Assembly: GCA_022559845.1 (NCBI GenBank)
Contig: JAHNEJ010002013.1
Span: 1,153,351-1,217,350, forward strand
Direction of reading: 5' to 3'
Length of the DNA stretch: 64,000 nt
DNA from: Amorphophallus konjac
Lineage: Eukaryota; Streptophyta; Magnoliopsida; Alismatales; Araceae
Translations under genes and position numbers: made by a program
Part shown: positions 45,347-55,487 of the stretch, in pieces
Layout: the number at the start of each line of letters is the position of its first letter
Numbering within the stretch: the first letter of the stretch is position 1
The notes under the pieces: model-generated
Seen by the model: the letters and a program-made list of their open reading frames with translations, nothing else
Database searches by the model: none
What the model was told of the DNA's origin: nothing

Positions 45347-46519
45347 CTAATGAGCCGTCGATGGCAATGTTGAGGACGGATGAAGATCCGTCGATGACAG
45401 GGTCCTTCTGGCGAGGACGAGGATAGTTTGGAACCTTGGCAAGAGTGGTAATATTCTCTGGTATTCGGAGATCAATGGTGATCCTTCAAGCTGCGGAGAC
45501 GAGAACATCCTTTCCAGTGCAACGGAAATGTCCCGTATGTCGAACCATTTGTTCCACTCGCATTCCGGATCTTTGATCTTGCCTCTTTTGGTGATCCTCA
45601 GACATTTTTCAGCCAAATATACAGCATGTGATCTCCCATATGCTTCTCGTGGGTAATCTCCCATCTGAACAACGGGCCCTCTGTTGAAGTGGTTTGATAG
45701 AGTCCATGTGAGGGGCTTCCAATCCGCCTTGAACGGTCCTTTGAAGCCTAGGCCAAACCTGCGGTTCGGCCTAATTTCCTTTGGCGGTTTGAGCCTACCC
45801 TGTAACTGTGCGCCCAGACCTTTACCCTGTTGGTAGCCGATGTTCCTCATAATCTCCCACCCTTTGGAGTGAAAAGGGAGATATGATGTTGCGGTTGTCC
45901 TGACCGGCTCCTTTGGTGCTAGTGGAACGTGAGATGAATCACGTACGTCCAGTAGTGACAATATGGGCCGATGAGACGGCCAAACAGAGGGCAGAGAGGT
46001 GTTGATAGCATCCACTGTGTGAAGGACCGGTGTACTGACCACTTTAATAATCCTCCCATTGTAAGGAAACTTCAGGCACTGATGGTTGGTGGAAGGCACA
46101 GCGTCCATGGCTTCGATGTAAGGGCGACCCAGTATAGCCTTGAATGTGGGGTCCATGTCGAGGACATGGAATTCCGTGGGAATTGACATGGGGCCTAGTT
46201 CTGCCTTCAGAATAATCATCCCCTGCGGTGGCCTTTTGCTATTGTCATAAGCCGTGACCGTGATCGAGGAAGGTCTTATTTGTTCCTCGTTGACCCCACA
46301 CAACTGAAGGGTGTCCATGGAGATCACATTTATGGACGCACCTGTGTCCACAAGACACGGGTTTATGGATACCCCATTAATTTTTATGGAAATGCACAAT
46401 GCATATTTCTGAGCTTCCTTGGGAGCGAGCTCATAGTTGTGGAACATGATGGCCGGTTGTGTGTCTGTTGGGGTCAGGACGGTCGAAATCTTCTCCACGG
46501 GGAGGTCTTCATTAACCAT
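45347..46519 (-). CDS. pro: Aspartic protease with G-patch domain
   Basis: 390 open codons on the minus strand. The protease core is LVDTGASINVIS (triad D-T-G, about residues 56-68), with AILGRPYIEAMDAVPSTNHQ near 128-148. Downstream, residues about 218-260 form a G-patch (GWEIMRNIGYQQGKGLGAQL, then QGRLKP and a glycine-rich tail). G-patch domains bind nucleic acid or helicases and are known behind the protease of some retroviruses and plant retroelements. The frame is shifted relative to the gag side near 46500, so the polyprotein is broken even though this part is open. Confidence 0.85.
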   Translation of the reverse strand: MVNEDLPVEKISTVLTPTDTQPAIMFHNYELAPKEAQKYALCISIKINGVSINPCLVDTGASINVISMDTLQLCGVNEEQIRPSSITVTAYDNSKRPPQGMIILKAELGPMSIPTEFHVLDMDPTFKAILGRPYIEAMDAVPSTNHQCLKFPYNGRIIKVVSTPVLHTVDAINTSLPSVWPSHRPILSLLDVRDSSHVPLAPKEPVRTTATSYLPFHSKGWEIMRNIGYQQGKGLGAQLQGRLKPPKEIRPNRRFGLGFKGPFKADWKPLTWTLSNHFNRGPVVQMGDYPREAYGRSHAVYLAEKCLRITKRGKIKDPECEWNKWFDIRDISVALERMFSSPQLEGSPLISEYQRILPLLPRFQTILVLARRTLSSTDLHPSSTLPSTAH

Positions 46520-47358
46520 GACTTTTGAAGATATTCCATCAAGGCTGCCTGGTGGGATGTGGATCTTTGAAGTAGCTCCAGGATGGAGATCCGAGCAGGC
46601 GTCTTGTCCAAGTGTTTCAATAGATCATACTGTGTTCCAGGGATAGCTCTTTCTGGTTGTTCTCCATCATCCTTCTCCGGCTGAGATTGCTCAGGATTCT
46701 GACTGTTGCGGGGGAAAACCCTGTGGAAAATCCTTCCACTCCGGAGCACCATTGCCTGCGGCTTTTGTACCTCTGTGGGGGTAGCAGTGGGTTTTAACAG
46801 AGGTTTGAGGGGTAGTGGTGGAGAAATGGTTGATGAAGCAGGGGTGATGACGGGAGCAGGGATTCTGATGAGGGGTTTGTTAGGTGGAGGCATGGTGGAG
46901 GTAGAGGGGATATCACACGGATTACGAAGGATAAGGGGTCTGGAAGGTGGAGGTGGAGACGAAGTAGAAGTGGGTAGGGCTTGAAGCGGGCAATGATTTT
47001 GAGGTGGGTGATGGGTAATGAGTGGTTTTGAAGGCATTAGTGGTGATATGGTGGAGAAAGACGGGGTTATGTATGGTTGACGGATGATAAGGGGTTTAGA
47101 AGGCGTAGGGGTAAATGTGGTAGAGGTGGATGGTAAAGTGGGGGAGTGAGAGAAGATGAGAGGGTGTGAAGGCGTAGTGGAGAGTGTCGGTTGATAGGGG
47201 ATCGGGGTACGGATGAGAGGGCGTAATGGTAGTGGAAATGGTGAAGGCGATACTGACGCGGGTTGATGAGAGAGAGGTGCTACCCGGGCAAGGCAAGGGT
47301 GTTGCGTGATAATAGGATTGGCGGTAGAAAGAATGGAGGTACTTTCCGGGTGCCACAC
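46474..47358 (-). pseudogene. Pro/Ser-rich gag-protease linker
   Basis: An open minus frame made of repeated Pro/Ser/Thr blocks (PSKPLIIRQPY, MPSKPLITHHP, PPSRPLILRNP, LPLKPLLKPTA), a loose repeat of about 40 residues with the core KPLI. It ends in a short conserved part (MVLRSGRIFHRVFP, YDLLKHLDKTPARI) that leads into the protease in another frame. Confidence 0.65.
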
Positions 47359-47479
47359 CTGCTCTCTCCCGACTTCCGGGAAGGAGGAGATGGGGTTAAC
47401 CTGATGATTGGGCTGTTGTGCTCCGGTAATGGATTCTGGATTATGCCCATGTTGGGCTGTTGTTGTGGGGCCTGCTGAG

Positions 47480-47560
47480 GCTGTTGTTGTTGTTGTGGTT
47501 GCTGCTGCTGCTGCTGTTGTAACTGCTGCTGTTGTAATTGTTGTTGTGGCCTATGAGGAG
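47480..47560 (-). repeat. Poly-glutamine (CAA/CAG) tract in gag
   Basis: On the minus strand a run of mixed CAA and CAG codons encodes long glutamine stretches. A second Gln/Pro block lies at 47880-47950. It is a microsatellite-like expansion in the C-terminal gag. Confidence 0.85.
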
Positions 47561-48333
47561 GTCTCCTAGCTTTGAGAGCGGCGACGTATCGTCTCATTTC
47601 ATCCCAATCTATTTGATGTTCATCATTCATATCGTGGATGTAATCTTTGAAATGGAAGCAGTAATCTACTTTGTGTCCTAGCTGCATGTGGTAGACGCAG
47701 TATTTGGAGGTATCAACATTCGAGGGCCACACGGGCCTTTCTCTGGGTAGGGCGAGTTGGTTTGATGCCATGAGGGCATTAAAAATGTCTGCTAAGGTTT
47801 CTGGCAAAGGTGGATAATAGGCTCTCTTGGGACCGACCGGCCTCCTTTGTTGCTGTTGGGGACCATAATTCCCCGGGGGTGGAACTTGGTTGTACTGAAG
47901 CGGTGGTTGTTGTTGCTGAGGTTGTGGTTGTTGTTGCTGGGGTTGACGTAATGGAGGCATATTATCCTGGGGTGGATTATTTTGGGGTGGAGGACGAAGA
48001 GGGAAAGGACCTGGTTGGAGGGGAAGTCGGGGCATTTGTGGAGGCCTTGGGTTGACTGCATAGTTGGCATTGTTGACCGCACCCACTTGCTCATTTGTCA
48101 CGACCCCTTCTGTGGCTCCGCCCGGGACACCAGCGCCTGTCTTTCTGACCACTTTGGGCTTCGGTGACTCAAACATGTTCATAATGGAGGAGTCTTTTAA
48201 CTGGGTTTGGATGTACCGGGCCCTTTCATAGAGTTCCTCCATTGTAGTAAGTTTATTCATGGCCAGGACGTGTCTGAACTGTGGGGTTGCATTAGACACA
48301 ATCATCTTCACTTGTTCGGGCTCGGAGAGGGTA

Positions 48334-49314
48334 TGATGTGAAACGAGATTGGGAGGGGGTGGCCTTCTTCAAACTTCTGCTCGTAGTCGCGCTATAGGAA
48401 CATGGCGCCTTCATGAAGATCGCGCTAGGACGATACAGCGCGTTCTCAGACAGTCGCCGGATAAAGAAGTTGGACTTAGGGGCGCTCGTGGATGACTTCG
48501 GGGGAGTGATTCACGAGGGGAGGGCACATAGGAGGGTGGATATGACACGGGGGGGATCTTAAACAAAACATGGGGGCCCTAAACATCGATTAAACTAACC
48601 TATTGCTAGCTAGGATAACTTGGTGAATGTGGGAGCGTGGGTGGGCGACGAGGGAGAAAGGGGCATGGCAGGGCGAGCTAGGACCAGTAGGGTGTTGGCT
48701 GGGGCCTCACACCCGATCCCATCGCAGGACCGGTGCAACCAAGCTCCGTCTTGGTCATAGCCATGTCGTTGGCGGTGGTGGAGGGCGTCGATCGTCGGTG
48801 GAGGAAGAACGGAGCCCGAATGGGGCCTCACACCTGGCCTCTTCTCAAAGCCGATGCACCCGGAGCTTCGAACGGCCTCCGTGAAGGGGAAAAGGGAGGA
48901 TTAGAAGAAGAACGTGGGCATCGCACCCGTAGAGGGGAGGAGGGAGGGGATTCCAAAGATTGGGGGGGAGAAGAGATAGCCATGCTATACTCTCTCAAAC
49001 ACTCATTTTCTCAAATCATTTCTATTCCATTCTTTTTTCTTAATCAAACGAGATGGGGGTACATATATAGGAGGAAGGGGAAGCCTAAACGACACTAGAA
49101 CATCAATTACAACAGTGGGAAACAGCGAACATTGAAACCATTGCAAGTTCCAAGGGCTGGGTAGTTGGGGCGTCTGCAGTCGACCTTCTGCCTGAGATCG
49201 CGCTAGGTAAACCTAGCGCTTTCTTCAGGTCGCGCTACCTTTGGGTAGCGCGTTCAGCTTCAGCCCAGCAGCTTCATCGATCGGCTTTGGAGGCGGCTAG
49301 CTTGATTTCCATCA
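48334..49314 (-). repeat. 3' LTR of the small element
   Basis: 981 bases. On the minus strand it carries a TATA box within CCTATATATGTACCCC (about 49058-49073). It contains perfect palindromes GCGCTAGGT/ACCTAGCGC (49200-49219) and GCGCTACC/GGTAGCGC (49232-49251). Confidence 0.93.
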
Positions 49315-49407
49315 AACCCCTCCACTTTGGAAGGTTCATCCTCGAACCTAGAAGCTCAAGATCCCAGTCTGTGAGAACAGGCTGGTTCCCTAAGCTCTGA
49401 TACCATT
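49315..49407 (-). other. 93-bp internal region with PBS and polypurine tract
   Basis: The PBS, complementary to initiator tRNA-Met, is at 49405-49394 and the polypurine tract at 49330-49315. Nothing else fits between them. Confidence 0.93.
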
Positions 49408-50391
49408 TGATGTGAAACGAGATTGGGAGGGGGTGGCCTTCTTCAACCTTCTGCTCGTAGTCGCGCTATAGGAACATGGCGCCTTCATGAAGATCGCGCT
49501 AGGACGATACAGCACGTTCTCAGACAGTCGCCGGACGAAGAAGTTGGACTTAGGGGCGCTCGTGGATGACTTCAGGGGAGTGATTCACGAGGGGAGGGCA
49601 CATAGGAGGGTGGATATGACACGGGGGGGGGATCTTAAACAAAACATGGGGGGCCTAAACATCGATTAAACTAACCTATTGCTAGCTAGGATAACTTGGT
49701 GAATGTGGGAGCGGGGGTGGGCGACGAGGGAGAAAGGGGCATGGCAGGGTGAGCTAGGACCAGTAGGGTGTTGGCTGGGGCCTCACACCCGATCCCATCG
49801 CAGGACCGGTGCAACCAAGCTCCGTCTTGGTCATAGCCATGTCGTTGGCAGTGGTGGAGGGCGTCGATCGTCGGTGGAGGAAGAACGGAGCCCGAATGGG
49901 GCCTCACACCCGGCCTCTTCTCAAAGCCGATGCACCCGGAGCTTCGAACGGCCTCCGTGAAGGGGAAAAGGGAGGATTAGAAGAATAACGTGGGCATCGC
50001 ACCCGTAGAGGGGAGGAGGGAGGGGATTCCAAAGATTGGGGGGGGACAAGAGATAGCCATGCTATACTCTCTCAAACACTCATTTTCTCAAATCATTTCT
50101 ATTCCATTCTTTTTTCTTAATCAAACGAGATGGGGGTACATATATAGGGGGAAGGGGAAGCTTAAACGACACTAGAACATCAATTACAACAGTGGAAAAT
50201 AGCGAACATTGAAACCATTGCAAGTTCCAAGGGCTGGGTAGTTGGGGCGTCTGCAGTCGACCTTCTGCCTGAGATCGCGCTAGGTAAACCTAGCGCTTTC
50301 TTCAGGTCGCGCTACCTTTGGGTAGCGCATTCAGCTTCAGCCCAGCAGCTTCATCGATCGGCTTTGGCGGCAGCTAGCTTGATTTCCATCA
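49408..50391 (-). repeat. 5' LTR of the small element
   Basis: 984 bases matching 48334-49314 with about twenty differences. The TATA-like motif is conserved (near 50136-50150), and so are the GCGCTAGGT and GCGCTACC palindromes. Confidence 0.93.
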
Positions 50392-51433
50392 GGGTATCCC
50401 TTATTCTTTCCGCCAGAGACCTCCACCTATCAGCATAGCGGACAAAATCTTCGTCGGGCTTCATCTTTTCGGCCACTAGGTCAGTAATGGAGAGTGAGGG
50501 ACCGACCCTATCCCTATATTTCTGCAAGAACCTTCTCTAGACTATTTCAAAATTCTCGGCCTCGCGGGGCTCCAAAGAATAGAACCACTCTAGCGTGGGA
50601 CCATCCAGTGATCTTCGAAAGAGGTATGCCAGGGACCTCTGATCGTTTTGCCAATAGGAGGACTCATACATGAAATCCTTGAGGTGAATGAAGGGGTTGC
50701 CGGTACCATTGTATATGCGGAACGTGGGCATTTCGGACGAAGGAAGATGAATGACGGGAAGGATTGGCAAAGCAACCTCCGGGGTGGCTTTCACGTCCAC
50801 CATCCTTCTCAGATTTTGAAACTGCTCGTCCATGCGATTGAACCTATTGAGGAGCGAATGGGCGAGCTCCTCTGGAGGTGAAGGTGACACTTGCCGCTGG
50901 GGGAGAAATTGTCTCCCGGAGACTTGAGGGGGGAACCCCGAATGACAGGGAGCTGTCGGACCGCCGACAGTTGGCCCTGGCTGAAGCGGTATGTGGGGAA
51001 CAACGGGGGTTTGAGATTGTAACGGGAACTGGAATGAGGGTGGTTGTTGGCTCGCTTGTCCTTGAAGCGAGAGAGACTGAATGGCTTGCGCCAATGAAGG
51101 AGATGGAATGGCCTGCACGGACTCTTGGAGAGGTGTGATGGCCGGAGTTGATTCCTGGGGCGTGGGGGAAATAGATCTCCCCTTCAGAATGGCCTGGAAG
51201 GCCCGGAGCTGTTCAGAGGTAAGCTCCGTGTTGGCGAGGATGCCCAGTAAGGAAGAGATATCCTGTGGTGGGGATGTGTCCCCAGCAATAACCTGCACCT
51301 CATGCGAGGGCTCATGAGAAGGACCCGAGTCTATAGCATAGACTCGCGGGTCGGCTGACAAACCACGACTAGGGTGGTTCTCCTCAAAAGACTCGTGAGC
51401 CATGCTCACAGTTTTCCCAGAACGCAAAAACAT

Positions 51434-52002
51434 ACACTAGCAAGCAGGTAGCAGAGATTACCAAACAAGTGGATGCCTTTACGCCTTTTTTTTTGTTTTG
51501 ATTTTGATGATTTTTGTTGTTTTTAGCGAGATCCGAAGTTCACACAAAATAGGGACCCTAGTTTATTTTTGTTTCAGCGCCGTGTCAGCCAGGATCTCTC
51601 GTCTCACCACGAATGGGATGACTAACTCCGGGGAACTTCAATGGTACAACCAGCCCAGTGAACGAAGAGGAGATTTTTCGATGTCGGGGACTTATGGAGG
51701 TCCCAGTGGATGAGATTCTAGTCCATTGAGAGGAATTCTCGAACGGAGAGTCCTTCCTTCACCGGGAAAGGGTGATCCTTAGAAAAAATGAAAAAGGATA
51801 TAAAAGAGGGATGGATGTATGCAATGGAATGCTGACAAAGATATAGAGTAAGAAAACAACAGAAATAACAAACATATAATAAACACCCAACCAATCAAAT
51901 TGACAGTGCTTCCGCGAGCACAACGGGGGCGCGCGAGGGCGCCAAGGTGGAGAGGCACGGACGGTGCCGAACTTGCAAGGGTAGCCAAAAGGAAGCAGTA
52001 GA
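51434..52002 (-). other. Leader of the 27.5-kb element
   Basis: Non-coding stretch between the PBS and the gag ATG. No domain and no repeat noticed. Confidence 0.6.
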
Positions 52003-52022
52003 GGTTCCACCGTGATCGCCAA
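52003..52022 (-). other. Primer-binding site of the 27.5-kb element
   Basis: On the minus strand TTGGCGATCACGGTGGAACC begins within three bases of the LTR end. The TGG start fits a tRNA 3' CCA; I do not assign the tRNA. Confidence 0.6.
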
Positions 52023-52187
52023 TCTGTGAGCGACGTCACGCGGTTCGGAGAGCGAAGAGGACGCGGAGCACGCGGGCTCTCTTTGTTTGCTGCAAAACAG
52101 AAATAAAAGAAAAGAGAAGGGGCCACCACGGGAGATTGCTCCGGCGGGGCGAGCGGGACAAATGTAATATAGCAAGATATGGGGGTT

Positions 52188-52660
52188 AAACGGCCATAGC
52201 GGGAAGTGACTCGCCGCGGCCTCGGGGGGACGGGAATGGTGCAGAAATTAAATAGCAAGAATTGAAACGGCCATTAGGGAAGTGACTCGCCGCGGCCTCG
52301 AGAATATGAGCAGATAAGAGTATAACAGAATATAAGGAGAATATAAAGAGCAGAAATTTAAACGGCCATTGGGGAAGTGACTCGCCGCGGCCTTGAGAAT
52401 ATGAATAGATAAGAATATAACAAAATATAAAGAGAATATAAGAGCGGGAATTTAAACGGCCATTGGGGAAGTGACTCACCGCGGCCTCGAGAATATGAAT
52501 AGATAAGAATATAACATATAAGAACGGGAATTTAAACGGCCATTGGGGAAGTGACTCGCCGCGGCCTCGAGAATATGAGCAGAATATAACAGAATATAAA
52601 GAGAATATAAGAACGAGAATTTAAACGGCCATTGGGGAAGTGACTCGCCGCGGCCTTGAG
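52188..52660 (-). repeat. Tandem units in the right LTR
   Basis: About six units of AAACGGCCATTGGGGAAGTG with AT-rich spacers, as in the left LTR. The number is preserved between the two LTRs but spacer lengths differ slightly. Confidence 0.88.
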
Positions 52661-53288
52661 AACAAGATGTGATCGCCAGGGGCCAAAAGACCCCAAAACA
52701 AAGAAAGTGATCGCGCCTACCTCAAGAGCGGGAGATGGCGGGTTGCTTCTTCCTCCCCCTTCGGCCGGCCGATGGAGAGGGCTTTCCTTGGGTACCCTTG
52801 CAAAACAACGACAAACAAGTAACGAGTGGATTAGAAAGATGAAGGTGTAGTATTCAAATCCTTGCGATAAAAATAACGAAATGATGGCAAGACACACACC
52901 TGGTTGGTGTTGTCTTTTAAACCCCTCTCGGACTCGAGTAGGAGGAAAATGAGATGATGGATGCAAGAAGTATATAAGAAGAGGCGCCCTTATGAAGGGG
53001 GATAGGGGATGCGAGATGATGAATGCAAAAGAACTACGAAGAAAAGGAAAGGATTGGCTTATTGGATGTGCCAATGGTGAAATCCGGCGAAGCTCCGGTA
53101 GCGTAGGGACGACGTGGAAGAGCGATGGATGAAGACGACCTTCCTCTCGTGAGCGTGGGCACCCAAGAAGTCGGCAGAACCTCCACCTACAAAAGATCCC
53201 ACGGGTTAGAAATGACTCCGGTAGCCTCTGGGCTCCGGCAGCCTATCGGATCTCTTAGAAGCTCCTCTAGAACTGAGGGGGTAGGTCT

Positions 53289-53297
53289 CTATTTATA
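53289..53297 (-). promoter_or_regulatory. TATA box of the 27.5-kb element's 5' LTR
   Basis: CTATAAATAGAG in minus sense lies about 780 bases into the LTR, between the palindromes (U3) and the tandem units. It is conserved in the other LTR (27830-27822). Confidence 0.7.
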
Positions 53298-53311
53298 GGG
53301 CTCCGAAGGGT

Positions 53312-53817
53312 GGAGGCGTCCAGGACCCTGGACACCTCCATCAGGGCCGAAGTAATATTTTATTCTATTTTTATTCATTTTTTTTGAATATTTTCTTGGG
53401 GGCGTCCAGGGTCCCGGACGCCTCTATAACATCCACCGAACTCCACCGAAAGCCGCACGCGGTTTAGCACAACGCGTGGTTTTGGAGCGGCGACCCGTGA
53501 TTTGGAAATGGGCGCGTCTAGCCAGCTGGACGTCTCCACAATTTGGATTCTTTCACACACGACAAACCGTCGTTCGGTGGGCGGCGCCCCGTGAGTGAGT
53601 TGATGGAGGCGTCCAGGGTCCTGGACGCCTCCACGAATATATATTTTATTTTTGTTTTGTTTTTATGCCAAAGCTGGCATTTTATATTTTTTATATTTGT
53701 TTTTATGGAGGCGTCCAGGGGCCTGGACGCCTTCATTAATATATTATTTTTTATTTGGTTTTGGGCTTTGAAAAATAAATTAAAAGAATGGGGGCGTCCA
53801 GGGGCCTGGACGCCCCC
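53312..53817 (+). repeat. GGCGTCCAGG palindromes in the right LTR (six)
   Basis: Units near 53312, 53399, 53513, 53605, 53706 and 53791, matching the left LTR units one for one. Confidence 0.9.
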
Positions 53818-54077
53818 ATAAAGACCCACCCGGGTCCTCAGTTCAGGCGTTGGCGGCCGCCCGGCAGACACCCTTCCTGGTTTCGAAACCTCTGATGCGT
53901 CCGACTGGTGTTGATGCCGTCCGAATGCCGTGACAAGATGATTCCGGATGCCGAAAAAGGCAGAAGAAGACCCAAGAAAAGGAAGCACTTAAGAGATTCG
54001 AAATGCGTAAGCCGTCGCGGGGCGTCGTATAGTAATATGAGACTTTCTCAGGAGACGTCAGGAATGGCGTGTCTACA

Positions 54078-55487
54078 GCGTCTTGTGCAGGTCTCCCAAC
54101 ATCTTGTAAACAAGACACAGAGCCACTGGGCAAAGAGATAGATTGGTACCCCAAGCCATGAGATAGGCTGGATAAATGGCTTCTGCCCTAATTACGCTCT
54201 CATCACCTTGCGGAAGAGCGAAAGAACAGATCCAGTAGACTAGGTACGCAGCACAGTGCGTGACTGCGTCGACACTAGTAGGGTTTGGATCCTCCCTCTG
54301 CCCTCCTCTTGAAGATGATGATGATGCGGCCTGGCGTCGGACTCTCTTCTTCCTCTTCTAAGCCACTGGCGCTATCGGGGGAAAGTCTTCGTACTTGTTC
54401 TTCCCATTGAAGAAATATTGAAGCCAGGTGCCCATCCGCACCCTCCGCTTCTCGCCCGGCTTTCGAGCTTCCCTCGTGTCGTGCGACGAATGATAGAGGG
54501 TGCGGTACGCCTTCATCAGATAGCGATAAGCATAACCCGCCAGATACCGACCCTCACCATCAGTTTGATCCTTCAGCCAGTCAGGCCAGCAGACCTCCTC
54601 ATACGGTTCTCCATCAATGGGTAGGCCGCTAAGCTGTGAAAGGCTCCACATATCCAGAGAGGTCTCTCCTTCCGAGGTATAGAAAGTGTTGTACGCGGGG
54701 CAAAACACCTCGATCATGCCGCAACATAAGCCTCGGGAGATGGGGTTGCGGTACCTTGAAGCATACACGCTGTAGTAGACACCAGCCCTGGTCAGGATGG
54801 GAGCGTAATGATGCAGCACATAATCCGTGAACTCCACTGCTCCGGGCCTAAATGCGTGAGCATCGGTGGCCCTCAGCTCGGAAAACCACCCCACAGATAT
54901 CTGGTGCTTGAAGCGGATCGCCAGGCAATCCAGCAGAAATGATTCTTCTCTGTAACCCCATTTCAACGGGGCGAGAAATAAGCCAAAGATCGGCTTCTCC
55001 CGATCCACCCTGCCTACGGAATGATTCCACCTAGCAGGCACGAATTCAGGGGTCCTGGTCAGCAGCCCATCCTCTGGAGCCAGATCTTGCAGTCCCAGCA
55101 TGACGCTCCACTTCCTGACCTCTCCGGGGAGATAAATTGGTCTTCTCCGCACCACACAGTCCGATAGGCTATCCCTCTCTAATAACAAGGCCTGCTCGAC
55201 TTTGCGGACGAGGAACAGATCTCTCTTCCCCTGAAGATTGAAACGCCGAAGGCAGGACATCAGATGCTTATCATTGGGGTGATCTCGCCTGACGGCGCCT
55301 TCCCGGTCATAATGAAAAGAATCACCTCCGAGGATGAGGAGACGGCCAGTGTCCACAGTATCGGTCTCCGAGTCTGAGGATTCTGCAACTATAGCAAGCT
55401 GGTCGTGCCCCCGGTCAAGGGAATGAACATTTTCCCACGTCACCATGGCACGGGAAGCTGAAGAAGAAGAACCGGACGCCATGTTGG
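54078..55487 (-). pseudogene. PMD-like gene, 5' part (exon 2 up to the insertion)
   Basis: Exon 2 starts at 55487 after a TTTCTTTGCAG acceptor, with ATG at 55482. The 374-codon frame to TAG 54358 carries the family pattern: LSDCVVRRRPIYLPGEVRKW, IFGLFLAPLKWGYREESFLL, VEFTDYVLHHYAPILTRAGV, CPAYNTFYTSEGETSLDMW, SQLSGLPIDGEPYEEVCWPD. The NTF-T.-GE-S--LW-L---GLP-G pattern is that of plant mobile domain proteins. The same frame continues past the stop with a basic KRKKRVRR and AAYLVYWICSFALPQGDE, LVYKMLGDLHK, up to the LTR of the 27.5-kb element. The remaining exons lie at 26569-23334. Confidence 0.75.

Larger units (their letters stand above)
48334..50391 (-). mobile_element. Small non-autonomous LTR retrotransposon (TRIM/LARD-like)
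   Basis: Two nearly identical LTRs (981 and 984 bases, TG...CA) flank only 93 internal bases. On the minus strand these hold a perfect initiator-Met primer site (TGGTATCAGAGC, 49405-49394) 2 bases after the 5' LTR, and a polypurine tract (CCAAAGTGGAGGGGTT, 49330-49315) just before the 3' LTR. The target duplication GGGTA is perfect (48329-48333 and 50392-50396). There is no coding capacity, so it must use enzymes from another element. It sits inside gag of the 27.5-kb element. About twenty LTR differences by eye indicate a younger insertion than its host. Confidence 0.95.
47280..51433 (-). pseudogene. gag: Gag of the 27.5-kb element, split by a small LTR element
   Basis: The start ATG is at 51433 (MFLRSGKTVSM). 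The first part runs to TAG 50537 and holds the gag core (RIYNGTGNPFIHLKDF, GPTLEWFYSLE). The frame continues past the stop (RRFLQKYRDRV, FVRYADRWRSLAERI) to 50397, is interrupted by the element 48334-50391, and resumes at 48328 (QVKMIVSNATPQFRHVLAMN). A poly-Gln/Pro stretch follows, with the knuckle YCVYHMQLGHKVDYCFHFKD. It ends at 47280 after a frameshift near 47360. One stop, one insertion and one shift inactivate it. Confidence 0.88.
26570..54077 (-). mobile_element. 27.5-kb Tat-type retrotransposon with antisense gene cargo
   Basis: The two LTRs (26570-28612 and 52025-54077) are direct repeats with TG...CA ends (on the plus strand TGTGAGCGAC...GTGTCTACA). Read on the minus strand: 5' LTR, PBS-like site (52022-52003), gag (51433-47280, split by a small LTR element), protease with G-patch (46519-45347), RT (44785-43678), RNase H, second RNase H, intact integrase (42530-41226), 3' UTR, a plus-strand (antisense) cluster of four related genes (29796-39466), a purine-rich tract, and the 3' LTR. 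It is very long for a Ty3/gypsy element. It splits the minus-strand PMD-like gene. No 5-base target duplication is visible (CGCTG on the left, GCGTC on the right). About nine differences in some 155 LTR bases aligned by eye suggest a moderately old insertion. Confidence 0.9.
52025..54077 (-). repeat. 5' LTR of the 27.5-kb element (right copy)
   Basis: Full-length partner of 26570-28612. It holds the same tandem units (52188-52660) and the same six palindromes (53312-53817). Its outer end is TGTAGACACG on the minus strand. Confidence 0.93.

Noticed and set aside
46706..48167. Plus-strand frames opposite gag and its Pro-rich linker
   Set aside because: They are shadows of Pro- and Gln-rich minus-strand coding sequence.
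48334..50391. A simple tandem duplication within gag
   Set aside because: A perfect 5-base target duplication, TG...CA ends, a tRNA-Met primer site and a polypurine tract show an LTR retrotransposon instead.
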